NCBI GenBank assembly: GCA_030430345.1
Contig: JAUIFT010000095.1
Coordinates: 1-7,639 of the forward strand
DNA: 7,639 bases
DNA from: Calditrichia bacterium
GTDB lineage: Bacteria > Calditrichota > Calditrichia > RBG-13-44-9 > J042
Reading direction: 5' to 3'
The notes under the pieces are model-generated. The model ran no database searches, was not told the DNA's origin, and saw nothing but the letters and a program-made list of their open reading frames with translations. Of this stretch, positions 1 to 6,788 are shown piece by piece. Each line of letters begins with the position of its first letter. The stretch's first letter is position 1. A program made the position numbers and the translations under genes.

Positions 1-279
1 GCTGATGGAATCTCTGTATAAAAATTAAATGTTCTTGTGATTTTATACGAAACCAGGCAGATTGATTTTCCAAATCACTTCATCTCTCCCGAAAAGGCAA
101 TAGTGTATAAAAGAATTCAGGTTGATTTCGCAGCGATGAAGGTTTGAAGATTTCTACTATTACACTGCGGTTTATCCGTTGAGAAATTCGTTTAAAATCT
201 GACAAATTCCTTGCTTCTCACTGCTATTTCATTTTATTTCAGTACGCCTATACCGGTAGCAAAGCATAAGGAGCCTGTT
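1..279. other. Gene-free leader upstream of pepD
   Basis: I see no supportable gene here. All three plus-strand frames entering from the left edge meet a stop within the first 28 bases, so at most a few terminal codons of an upstream gene could be present. The stretch is AT-rich and presumably carries the pepD promoter, but no strong one stands out. The best -10-like hexamers are TAAAAT at 193-198, with a poor TTTATC box 16 bases upstream, and TATAAA at 106-111, which lacks a -35 box. A short perfect inverted repeat, TGATTT-TCC-AAATCA, lies at 63-77; it could be an operator half-site pair or chance. An in-frame TTG at 211 would extend pepD into this region, but it has no ribosome binding site. 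Confidence 0.5.
267..273 (+). promoter_or_regulatory. Shine-Dalgarno site that sets the pepD start at GTG 280
   Basis: TAAGGAG lies six bases ahead of an in-frame GTG at 280-282. This is near-ideal spacing and fixes the start. The longer reading frame opening at TTG 211 has no comparable site, and its extra 23 residues are not typical of the family. Confidence 0.8.
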
Positions 280-1740
280 GTGAAAAATCCCGTTCTCAGT
301 TTAGACCCGCAGCTTATGTGGGAGCACTTTTATCAAATTAGCCAAATCCCCCGTTGTTCCAAGGATGAAGACCGCGTACGCCAATACGTTCTCGATGTCG
401 CAGAGCGAAATGGCTTAAGCTACGAGATGGATGACGTTAAAAACGTCGTCATCCGCAAGCCGGCAACGCCCGGACGGGAAAACGCCCCGATCGTTGTTCT
501 ACAGAGCCATGTCGATATGGTTTGTGAAAAAAATAAAGATACCGTTCATGATTTTACTAAAGATCCCATTCGTTTGTTAATTGAAGGTGACTGGGTAACT
601 GCCGATGGCACAACGCTCGGTTCCGATAACGGCATTGGCGTCGCTGCCTCTTTAGCCGTTCTGGAAAGCAAAGATATTGAGCATGGGCCGCTGGAACTGC
701 TCTTTACGATGGATGAAGAAACCGGCTTAACCGGGGCAACCCACCTGTCCAATAAACTCCTGGAAGGACGCGTGCTCCTTAACATGGATTCTGAAGAAGA
801 TGGCGCGGTTTATATTGGCTGCGCCGGCGGCCGGGACACCGAATTTTTCCTCCCGCTGGAAACCAGTGCCGTCCCCGCCGATTATAGCGTCGTTCGTGTT
901 CGTGTCGGTGGCTTGCAGGGGGGCCATTCCGGCTTACAAATCGGCGTAGGACTGGGCAACGCAGTGAAGTTAATCTCCCGACTGCTCTGGAATGCCGCGG
1001 ATAAAATTGATATTCGCTTGATGCACATCGATGGCGGCAGTAAGCACAATGCAATTCCGCGCGAGTGTGATGCTGTGCTGGCCTTGCCGTCAAATCAACT
1101 TTCTGTTCTGGAAGCGCTTGTTAAAGAATATGATGCTATCTATAAGAACGAACTTCAGCTGGTGGATGCGGACGTTTTCGTGCGGGTCGACAGCGATGGT
1201 TTTGATAAATCCGGCGAGGCGCTGACCCCGAATCTGCAAAGCCGCTTGCTCAATATGCTCTTTGCAATGCCCCATGGCGTGCTGGCAATGAGCCAGGCAG
1301 TGGAAGGATTGGTAGAAACCTCCACAAACTTAGCGGTGATTAAAACCCATGCAGATAAAATTAGCGTGTTGACCAGCCAGCGCAGTTCGGTGAATTCCGG
1401 CCTGGATACTGTTGCACAAATGGTGGCAGCGGTGGGGAAACTGGCGGAAAGCGATATTCATCCGACCAACGGATATCCGGCCTGGCAACCCAATCCTGAG
1501 TCTCCGCTGTTGAAGTTGGCTACGGAAGTCCATAAAGATTTATTTGAGGAAGCACCGGAGGTGAAGGCGATCCATGCCGGTCTGGAGTGTGGCATTATCG
1601 GAGATAAATTCCCGGGGATGGATATGATTTCTTTTGGTCCGACAATTCTCGGCGCGCATTCTCCGGATGAGAAAGTAAATGTGCCGACGGTGGAAAAATT
1701 CTGGCGCTATCTGGTTGCTATTTTAGAGAAAATGAACTAG
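280..1740 (+). CDS. pepD: Cytosol non-specific dipeptidase (aminoacyl-histidine dipeptidase), peptidase family M20C
   Basis: PepD is a cytoplasmic di-zinc enzyme that hydrolyses many unblocked dipeptides, including Xaa-His, and recycles peptides to amino acids. From GTG 280 the protein has 486 residues, about the length of the E. coli enzyme (485). The M20 metal and catalytic motifs are all visible, numbered from that start. SHVDM gives His77 (metal) and Asp79. SDNGIG gives Asp116 (bridging metal ligand). MDEETG gives Glu146 (general base) and Glu147 (metal). NMDSEE gives Asp170. GAHSPDE gives His460 near the C-terminus. The GGLQGGHSG segment at about 210-218 belongs to the inserted lid/dimerisation domain, and HAGLECG near the end is also typical of PepD. 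The gene is alone on the plus strand, convergent with coaD, and followed directly by a strong terminator, so it is probably monocistronic. The reading frame is intact and no key residue is missing. Confidence 0.95.
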   Translation: MKNPVLSLDPQLMWEHFYQISQIPRCSKDEDRVRQYVLDVAERNGLSYEMDDVKNVVIRKPATPGRENAPIVVLQSHVDMVCEKNKDTVHDFTKDPIRLLIEGDWVTADGTTLGSDNGIGVAASLAVLESKDIEHGPLELLFTMDEETGLTGATHLSNKLLEGRVLLNMDSEEDGAVYIGCAGGRDTEFFLPLETSAVPADYSVVRVRVGGLQGGHSGLQIGVGLGNAVKLISRLLWNAADKIDIRLMHIDGGSKHNAIPRECDAVLALPSNQLSVLEALVKEYDAIYKNELQLVDADVFVRVDSDGFDKSGEALTPNLQSRLLNMLFAMPHGVLAMSQAVEGLVETSTNLAVIKTHADKISVLTSQRSSVNSGLDTVAQMVAAVGKLAESDIHPTNGYPAWQPNPESPLLKLATEVHKDLFEEAPEVKAIHAGLECGIIGDKFPGMDMISFGPTILGAHSPDEKVNVPTVEKFWRYLVAILEKMN

Positions 1741-1762
1741 GTAAGACGGAAAACCTTTTTAT

Positions 1763-1807
1763 TGCCCGGTTTATCATTCATTTTGTATGATGAGCCGGGC
1801 ATTTTTT
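1763..1807 (+). terminator. Intrinsic terminator of pepD
   Basis: A 15-bp stem (arms 1763-1777 and 1787-1801, starting TGCCCGG and ending CCGGGCA, with two G-T wobbles) encloses a 9-base loop and is followed by TTTTTT at 1802-1807. The T-tract runs into the stop codon of the convergent coaD gene (1806-1808). Read on the minus strand the same hairpin is followed by an A-rich run, so it is a good terminator only for pepD. It may act weakly or as an RNA 3'-end stabiliser for the coaD transcript. Confidence 0.9.
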
Positions 1808-2303
1808 ATGTCTTCTTCAGGAGCTTGGCCTTGATGGTTTCTTCCACCAACGGCGGCACAAAATTGGAAATATCTCCCCCGAAAGACGCCACTTCCTTAA
1901 CGATTGTAGAATTCAGGTAAGTATATTTTTCATTTGGCATCAGAAAAACTGTGGTTACCTCGGAGTTCAGGCGGCGATTTACCAGCGCCATCTGGAATTC
2001 ATATTCGAAATCCGAAATAGCCCGCAGACCTCGGATAATCGCGCTGGCCTTTTTCTCTTCGGCAAAATCAACGATCAATCCTTCAAATAATTCCACGGAA
2101 ATTTTATCGGACGCTTTAATACAGGCTTTCACTGTTCGTTGGATCAGGTCGACGCGTTCCGTGGGGGTAAGCAGCGGAGATTTGCTGGTATTGCGGGCGA
2201 CAGTGACGATAATATGGTCAAACAGGCGGGAAGCACGCTCCAGAACGTCCAGGTGGCCATTGGTGATCGGGTCGAAAGTGCCGGGATAGATCGCTAGTTT
2301 CAT
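1806..2303 (-). CDS. coaD: Phosphopantetheine adenylyltransferase
   Basis: CoaD transfers AMP from ATP to 4'-phosphopantetheine, giving dephospho-CoA, the penultimate step of CoA synthesis, in the cytoplasm as a hexamer. The 165-residue protein matches the usual 155-170. It has the nucleotidyltransferase signatures: PGTFDPITNGH at residues 7-17 with the TxGH motif at 14-17, RGLR at 91-94 followed by DFEYEFQMA, and NSTIVKE at 131-137, a version of the C-terminal (S/N)ST.(V/I)(K/R)E nucleotide-binding motif. The start ATG overlaps the stop of rsmD as ATGA, so the two are translationally coupled. AAAGGAG four bases upstream is its ribosome binding site. rsmD-coaD is a common bacterial pairing. 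It is the last gene of the minus-strand run and converges on pepD. Confidence 0.96.
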   Translation of the reverse strand: MKLAIYPGTFDPITNGHLDVLERASRLFDHIIVTVARNTSKSPLLTPTERVDLIQRTVKACIKASDKISVELFEGLIVDFAEEKKASAIIRGLRAISDFEYEFQMALVNRRLNSEVTTVFLMPNEKYTYLNSTIVKEVASFGGDISNFVPPLVEETIKAKLLKKT

Positions 2304-2851
2304 AGGTCTCCTTTGTGGGTGAGAAAGCTGATGATACTGCGGTCGAATTGCTTCTGGCGAAGTATATGGAAATTTTCGCTCCCCCAGTTGATGTCATGAG
2401 AACGCTCATTTTCCATTACCAGAATGCCGTCTTTGCTTAAATTCTTTAAGCTAAATGCCCGGGGCAAAAGCTTCTCAAACGCGCCCCAGGGGAATGGTGG
2501 GTCGACAAATATCAGATCGAAAGGCGCTTTATTCACCCGCAGGAAATCGACGGCGTCTCTCCGGACAACCCGGCATTGTTCCGTCACCTTAATCTGCTCA
2601 AGGTTTCGCCGTAGCACCTTGATTGAGCTTTGGGCAACATCGACAAAGGTTACTTTCGCGGCACCGCGACTAAGCGCTTCGATACCCAATCCACCAGACC
2701 CGCTGAATAGATCCAGCACGTTTGCATCAAGCACTGTATCATCCAGCAGGTTAAATATGTATTCTTTGATTTTGTTCGTTGTAGGTCTTATCGAACGATC
2801 TTTTGAAGCATTCAGCTGCCGGCCCTTGTACTTCCCGGATATGATTCGCAT
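2300..2851 (-). CDS. rsmD: 16S rRNA (guanine(966)-N(2))-methyltransferase
   Basis: RsmD uses S-adenosylmethionine to methylate the exocyclic amine of G966 in 16S rRNA of the small subunit, near the P site. The 183-residue protein is slightly shorter than E. coli RsmD (198). It shows the family features in order: N-terminal RIISGKYKGR at 2-11, the RPTTNKIKE...FN segment at 22-34, SAM-binding motif I LDLFSGSGGLGIEAL at 46-60, the acidic residue of motif II at FVDV (69-72), and catalytic DPPF at 117-120. DPPF is the accepted Phe variant of the (D/N)PP(Y/F) motif of amino-methyltransferases. It starts 11 bases after the PilN-like gene, with only a weak AAGG ahead of the ATG, so it probably depends partly on translation from upstream. 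It overlaps coaD by four bases. Confidence 0.94.
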   Translation of the reverse strand: MRIISGKYKGRQLNASKDRSIRPTTNKIKEYIFNLLDDTVLDANVLDLFSGSGGLGIEALSRGAAKVTFVDVAQSSIKVLRRNLEQIKVTEQCRVVRRDAVDFLRVNKAPFDLIFVDPPFPWGAFEKLLPRAFSLKNLSKDGILVMENERSHDINWGSENFHILRQKQFDRSIISFLTHKGDL

Positions 2852-2862
2852 TCGGCGCCTTA

Positions 2863-4017
2863 TTAATTTCGGTCGGAAATAACAAGTTCTACCTCGGCTT
2901 TCACATTCCCTGAAAATATTTGGCCATTCGTCGGATGTATCGATATTTTTGCAATATTGGTCGAAGGCAGTGTGTTGGATATTTCTGAGAGATAATCCAC
3001 AATCGCACTGTTTTTGCCCATCAGGCGCAGGTAATAATAATTCTTTTTAATACCGCGCTGGGTTTCTTTTTCACCGTCGGTAACCGAATACTGCAGGTTG
3101 TATTTCTGGGCGGTCGATCTCAATGCAGACTTCGCATTGGCGGCAGATTGAATGCTGGTATAGCGGTTTGCGGCGCGGCCGCTGCTGGCCGCCGGCAAGG
3201 GGATGGAGAAATCCGCCTGCATTTTTTGCTGGCCGTCCAGAAACAATTCCTGAATCGATTCAATCTTAATCTTGCTAAAAGCCGGCGCCGCATTTTGCAA
3301 GTTGATGCGATATTTGGCAATCGCTTCTCTGCTGTCGCCAATAATGCTAAAATAAGCATGACCAGGCGTAACCACGACCATCGATTTATTGACGCCTCCT
3401 GCCTGGGCATCCAGTAATTGTCCCAGTTGGTCGACCCGGAAGGCATTGTCCTGGCGATTCTGGCTGTATAAACGCTGGAACTGCTCCGGAATGGCCGGAG
3501 GTGGAGGCGTATTTTCCGGTTGGGTAACGGTGTTGTTAGTGACGGTATTATTGTTGTTCGGATCGTCGCTGCCAGTGATATCCCAGAAGTAGAAGATTGC
3601 CACGATCGCTAAAATGACCGCCAGGGCAATTAAACCGTACTTAAAAATATTGCTTTTCGGAGAGAGGTCTTCGATGCTCGGTGGCGCGTCGTACTCGTCA
3701 GTGAAGTTTTCCTGGTTCTCGAAAGGATTTCCGGTTTTCGGATCGTCGCTGGAGACGTGCTCCTGATAGGGCTGATATTGTTGTTGCTGATATTGTTGCG
3801 GGTCCTGGTACTGCTGTGGGTCCTGATATTGCTGCTGAGGCTGGTACACCGACTCTGCCGGCTCCATTTGCATATTACTGGACTGTTCGGCGTCGTCAGT
3901 AAAAAATTCAAAGTCCATTTTGTTTGCCGGGGTCGGCGACTCTTGTTCTGCGGGAAGATCCTTGCTTTTTTGCGGGTCTTGCTCTTGCGGAACATCTAAA
4001 AGATTAATTTTGACCAT
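2863..4017 (-). CDS. PilN/PilO-like single-pass membrane protein with a Gln/Pro-rich cytoplasmic tether
   Basis: No precise named family is recognised. Seen in the 384-residue protein: an N-terminal MVKINLLDVP; an acidic, low-complexity cytoplasmic stretch (about 10-122) with Gln/Tyr/Pro repeats at 58-84; a single membrane helix at about 126-145 preceded by a Lys; an Asn/Thr/Pro-rich spacer (about 150-177, including PPPP); then about 205 extracytoplasmic residues. That last part looks like two alpha/beta ferredoxin-like units, about 178-270 and 285-384. The second (YLRLMGKNSAIVDYLSEIS...) resembles the PilN/GspL/PilO repeat. Known: PilN proteins begin with an INLLP peptide that binds a groove in PilM. 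Here the gene directly follows a PilM-like gene, 27 bases downstream, with a GAAGG site ahead of its ATG. Inferred: an inner-membrane adaptor linking the PilM-like protein to periplasmic partners. The tether of more than 110 residues is far longer than in PilN. A GspL-like or unrelated anchor is the main alternative. Confidence 0.6.
   Translation of the reverse strand: MVKINLLDVPQEQDPQKSKDLPAEQESPTPANKMDFEFFTDDAEQSSNMQMEPAESVYQPQQQYQDPQQYQDPQQYQQQQYQPYQEHVSSDDPKTGNPFENQENFTDEYDAPPSIEDLSPKSNIFKYGLIALAVILAIVAIFYFWDITGSDDPNNNNTVTNNTVTQPENTPPPPAIPEQFQRLYSQNRQDNAFRVDQLGQLLDAQAGGVNKSMVVVTPGHAYFSIIGDSREAIAKYRINLQNAAPAFSKIKIESIQELFLDGQQKMQADFSIPLPAASSGRAANRYTSIQSAANAKSALRSTAQKYNLQYSVTDGEKETQRGIKKNYYYLRLMGKNSAIVDYLSEISNTLPSTNIAKISIHPTNGQIFSGNVKAEVELVISDRN
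3772..3847 (-). repeat. Short in-frame tandem repeats encoding the Gln/Tyr/Pro tether
   Basis: Two adjacent 18-base units, 3800-3817 and 3818-3835 on the plus strand, share GGGTCCTG.TA.TGCTG and differ at only two of the first 17 positions. Shorter relatives containing CTGATATTGTTG flank them at 3772-3799. On the minus strand each full unit encodes the six residues QDPQQY, and the whole block gives protein residues 58-84. The period is a multiple of three, so unit gain or loss would change tether length without breaking the frame. Confidence 0.75.
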
Positions 4018-4044
4018 GTTATGCCTTCAGTGCTTTATATAGAA

Positions 4045-4986
4045 CTAGAAAATGTTTGACAAGGGTTCAACAAAGCGATACGCGCCCATTGCGCCAAATT
4101 CCGGATCCTCGGAGTTTATCTGCCACTCGGAATTGTCAGCAGGGTTAAGGATACGTAGCGGCAGGCTGCAAATATTCTGCAGCTCATCCAGCCAAATTGC
4201 TTTAAAACTATTTCCGAATAAAATTACCTGTGAAATAGAGTAAAGCGGACTATCGACCGGTCCGGGACGCTGGATGTCGTCAATCATAGCGCTAAACGCG
4301 GAGAATATTTCTCCATTATCGAGTTGATTGATATTGTTGAGATTTTTTGAATAAGGTTTAAAGTTAAAACTCAGAAAACTGGTTTCATCGGAAACCACCG
4401 TTTCAAAACCGGATTCGGTAAAGTTGACCAACAAACTTTGCCCGATTTGATTAGGATAAAAGCGCCGGAATAGCTCATCGACAGAAAAGCAATTCAGGTT
4501 AATATGCGTCAGGGACATACCTGCCTCGCGGGCGATCTTTTTGAAAAAGTCGAAAATGTCCTTGCGTACGCTAAAAACCAGCAGCTCCTTAAGCGCATTG
4601 TATTCCCGCAAGTATTCCGGACGGTAGATAATGTAATCATCCAGATTTGAGGTCAGCTCATGGGAAAGTTCTGCCGAAACCACCGTTTCGTACATACTCT
4701 CCGGTATATAGCTATCCACATTAATCTTTTTCACCAGGCCAAAGCGTGCCGATAGTAAAAAACGGACGTTTTGTGTATTAAAATGGTTTTTTAGCGCCAG
4801 TGCGCTTAGATGATTGGCAATTCGGATAACTGTGGTAGGTTTTGAAATGTTATCGTAATTAATAACAAAGGGCAGTGGACTTTCAACTGCCCTTTGTATT
4901 TGGATAATCTGAGATTTCTCAACTTCTGCCTGGACCCAGGTTACGTGGTTGTCCTGAAAGCTGATGCTACTGATTATTTCTCCCAT
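4045..4986 (-). CDS. Divergent PilM-like (actin-fold) pilus assembly protein
   Basis: A 313-residue protein with no signal peptide or membrane helix, so cytoplasmic. Read against the PilM plan, the segments fall in the right order. An N-terminal strand-turn-strand (ISFQDNHVTWVQAE, 8-21) leads to SPLPF (36-40). Then come a middle strand block (about 74-123), ELLVFSVRKDIFDFFKKIAREAG at 134-156 (the counterpart of PilM 'LLVAA.K..V......EAG'), SLLVNFTESG at 184-193 (the second phosphate region), QVILFGNS at 253-260 (the 'I.L.GG' adenosine region) and a terminal GAMGAYRF at 298-305 (the 'A.GLALR' region). The residues that bind nucleotide in PilM (GxDxG-type loop, GG of the LSGG motif) are mostly replaced. 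Known: PilM is the cytoplasmic partner of the PilN N-terminus. It sits between the pilin-like gene and the PilN-like gene, with AGGA seven bases before its ATG. The fold assignment is by eye; a GspL cytoplasmic domain is the close alternative. Confidence 0.6.
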   Translation of the reverse strand: MGEIISSISFQDNHVTWVQAEVEKSQIIQIQRAVESPLPFVINYDNISKPTTVIRIANHLSALALKNHFNTQNVRFLLSARFGLVKKINVDSYIPESMYETVVSAELSHELTSNLDDYIIYRPEYLREYNALKELLVFSVRKDIFDFFKKIAREAGMSLTHINLNCFSVDELFRRFYPNQIGQSLLVNFTESGFETVVSDETSFLSFNFKPYSKNLNNINQLDNGEIFSAFSAMIDDIQRPGPVDSPLYSISQVILFGNSFKAIWLDELQNICSLPLRILNPADNSEWQINSEDPEFGAMGAYRFVEPLSNIF

Positions 4987-5006
4987 GAATCATTCCTGAT
5001 ATTGAT

Positions 5007-6716
5007 TTACTGCTCCCAACTCTTCATTCCATTCTGAACAAATCCATGGTTTTTATGTTTCTTGTAAAAAACGCCATATACGGGTTCTTCATATCCATTC
5101 AGCATGATAGATGTTTTCTCGTCAATCGTTTCCCTGGCCTGACGGAATTTTTCACCATCGCTACTGTTGAAAGCGCCTTTCATTTCCTGAACTACGCCAA
5201 AAACAGATTGATATGTGTCATAGAATGGCTGGATTTGATTTCGGCTTCGCGCCGGAATTCTTGAGTTGTTTGCAATAAGTGAGTCCAAATTCTGTATTTT
5301 GCTGCCAAAATAATTTAGTCGGTCTTCCAGGTCGCGAATATTACCGGTTTCGACCCGGGCTGCCAGTGTATCAAATTGGTTAGAAACATTTTCGATCATT
5401 GGCTTTAAGCGTGAAAAAGCTTTTTCAGTTTTTACGGTATCAACAAAATCTTTCACGCTGGAGACATAACGGAAAAAGCGAACATTGGATAAATCCTGCA
5501 TTTCCGCGGTTACCTCTTTCAGGTTCAACAGCAGTTCAGTGCTGTAGCGGCTCAGGCGATGCTTTGTTTTAACTTCATCCATTACTTTTGCGGTGCTATC
5601 CAAAGACGCCCGAATTTGATCGACGTAAGGATAAATCGAAATGTCTGAAATCGGGCTGGTCGCTTCCAATAATTCGCTATTGAATTGATCCAGCAGATTC
5701 GGAGATTCGATCGTTACCGAAGGCTTGCCTTCTTCGTATAAAACGAGGTAACGCTGCTCGCCGTCAAATTTGTCCGGGCACTCAAAATAACTCTCGTCGA
5801 ATTTTACCAAAACGGAGTCTGCCTCGCTGAGCTGCAGAATGCCACGTCTTTGGGTTAGCAGAAAGTTGTCGGTGATAAAACTACTGTGCACTTTATCCAG
5901 TGCAGCTTTCTGCGCATCCAGATTTGAATTACTTCTGGAAATGTCAACTTTCGTGAGCGCATTCATGTCTTCGTCGGCAACTTTGGCAAACGTCTCAATG
6001 CGGTCGTCGACACTGGTAATCGAGGTAATATTCGTGCGGCGAATATCTCTAATGAAGGTGTTCATTGCCGCTACTTGCTCGCCCCAGTACTTTTCAACAG
6101 TCGAAACTTCTACTTGCGGAATATAAACTTTCAGAGAGTCGATATAACGCTGCGCCATTAACGTCGCATTCTGCAACGTATGATCACTAATTGACTCTTT
6201 CAAGTAGTTCAGTGAGTCCACATAAGTTCTTGCTTCGCAAAAATTCGGGAACTCGATGGTGCCGTTGAACTTGTTAACACCCGTTTTCAAAGCTTCCCGC
6301 TGTTGCACCAGGTTTTCAAAATTAACGAAGTAACGGGCGTTGAAGTCCAAATCTTCGCTAATTTCCGCAATTGACTTTGATAAAGGCGAAATTGCGCTGA
6401 TTACCGGTACATTCAAAATTTGGTCAATATTACCAACTAAGATGTGCGTTAATTCACCAATTTTTTGTTTTTCCTGTAAACTGGAGTCAGTGCGGACGAA
6501 AGTAAGCAGATTTTCCAGAGAATCAGACGGGATATACGCCTTATTTTTACTGTAAAAATAATTCTGTGCCTCATAAAGCGTATTTAAGTTGCGGCGGCTG
6601 ACTTCTTCCATACTCGCTTCTTCTTTCCAGAGCTTTCCGGGGATAGAAATGACTTGCCAGAGCACCAGACCAAATACAACGACAAGAAGTTTCAAAATGA
6701 TAGAGCCTTGCGTCAT
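5007..6716 (-). CDS. Large membrane-anchored helical protein with a type IV pilin-like N-terminus
   Basis: The family is not recognised. The protein has 569 residues from ATG 6716, chosen because GGAGGAG lies just upstream; an in-frame TTG at 6728 falls before that site. Seen: MTQG, then a hydrophobic helix (about 5-26), then KLWKEE and a mostly charged, helix-rich body with many heptad-like Leu/Ile stretches (for example 160-200, 375-480). Aligned to type IV pilins, Gly4 sits at -1, LLVVV matches the pilin helix, and Pro26 falls at +22, the conserved pilin proline. The following RRNLNTLYEAQNYFYSKNKAY (41-61) resembles the 'NL.T.Y.AQ.AYF..NG.Y' part of (pseudo)pilins. At +5, however, Lys replaces the conserved Glu, and Ser replaces Phe at +1. 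A CPD...Y...SVTIESP patch at 313-339 recalls a pilin C-terminal hairpin. There are only two cysteines, Cys160 and Cys313, which could pair outside the cytoplasm. First gene of the run, 20 bases before the PilM-like gene. A plain signal-anchored coiled-coil protein is the alternative. Confidence 0.55.
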   Translation of the reverse strand: MTQGSIILKLLVVVFGLVLWQVISIPGKLWKEEASMEEVSRRNLNTLYEAQNYFYSKNKAYIPSDSLENLLTFVRTDSSLQEKQKIGELTHILVGNIDQILNVPVISAISPLSKSIAEISEDLDFNARYFVNFENLVQQREALKTGVNKFNGTIEFPNFCEARTYVDSLNYLKESISDHTLQNATLMAQRYIDSLKVYIPQVEVSTVEKYWGEQVAAMNTFIRDIRRTNITSITSVDDRIETFAKVADEDMNALTKVDISRSNSNLDAQKAALDKVHSSFITDNFLLTQRRGILQLSEADSVLVKFDESYFECPDKFDGEQRYLVLYEEGKPSVTIESPNLLDQFNSELLEATSPISDISIYPYVDQIRASLDSTAKVMDEVKTKHRLSRYSTELLLNLKEVTAEMQDLSNVRFFRYVSSVKDFVDTVKTEKAFSRLKPMIENVSNQFDTLAARVETGNIRDLEDRLNYFGSKIQNLDSLIANNSRIPARSRNQIQPFYDTYQSVFGVVQEMKGAFNSSDGEKFRQARETIDEKTSIMLNGYEEPVYGVFYKKHKNHGFVQNGMKSWEQ

Positions 6717-6719
6717 AGT

Positions 6720-6726
6720 CTCCTCC
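6720..6726 (-). promoter_or_regulatory. Shine-Dalgarno site that sets the start at ATG 6716
   Basis: On the minus strand GGAGGAG is followed by ACT and ATG, leaving five bases between the GGAGG core and the start. The upstream TTG at 6726-6728 overlaps this site, so it cannot use it as its own ribosome binding site. The start is therefore ATG 6716. Confidence 0.85.
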
Positions 6727-6788
6727 AATGAAAGATTGACTTGTTATCTCAATTATAAAATAGTAAACCTAAAGCCTCCAATCTAAAA

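Noticed and set aside
63..77. Small hairpin TGATTT-TCC-AAATCA as a terminator or operator
   Set aside because: Only six pairs, AT-rich and without a T-tract. Too short to support a function.
211..279. N-terminal extension of pepD starting at TTG 211
   Set aside because: There is no ribosome binding site, and the added 23 residues are unlike the family. GTG 280 has TAAGGAG six bases upstream and gives the expected length of 486.
779..1093. Arg/His-rich minus-strand frame within pepD
   Set aside because: Shadow of an intact, motif-complete pepD. Its composition is typical of an off-frame translation.
2424..2882. 152-codon plus-strand frame across rsmD
   Set aside because: Antisense to a well-supported rsmD, with no recognisable motif or ribosome binding site.
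3772..3847. CRISPR-like or intergenic repeat array
   Set aside because: The repeats are contiguous, in frame and coding, with no spacers. They are low-complexity protein repeats.
3757..3999. Plus-strand leucine-rich reading frame resembling a small membrane protein
   Set aside because: It is the mirror of the Gln/Tyr/Pro codons of the PilN-like gene on the other strand. Its hydrophobicity follows from that base composition, and no start signal is seen.
6717..6728. Start of the pilin-like gene at TTG 6728
   Set aside because: The TTG overlaps GGAGGAG, which is correctly spaced for ATG 6716. The ATG start also places MTQG directly before the hydrophobic helix.
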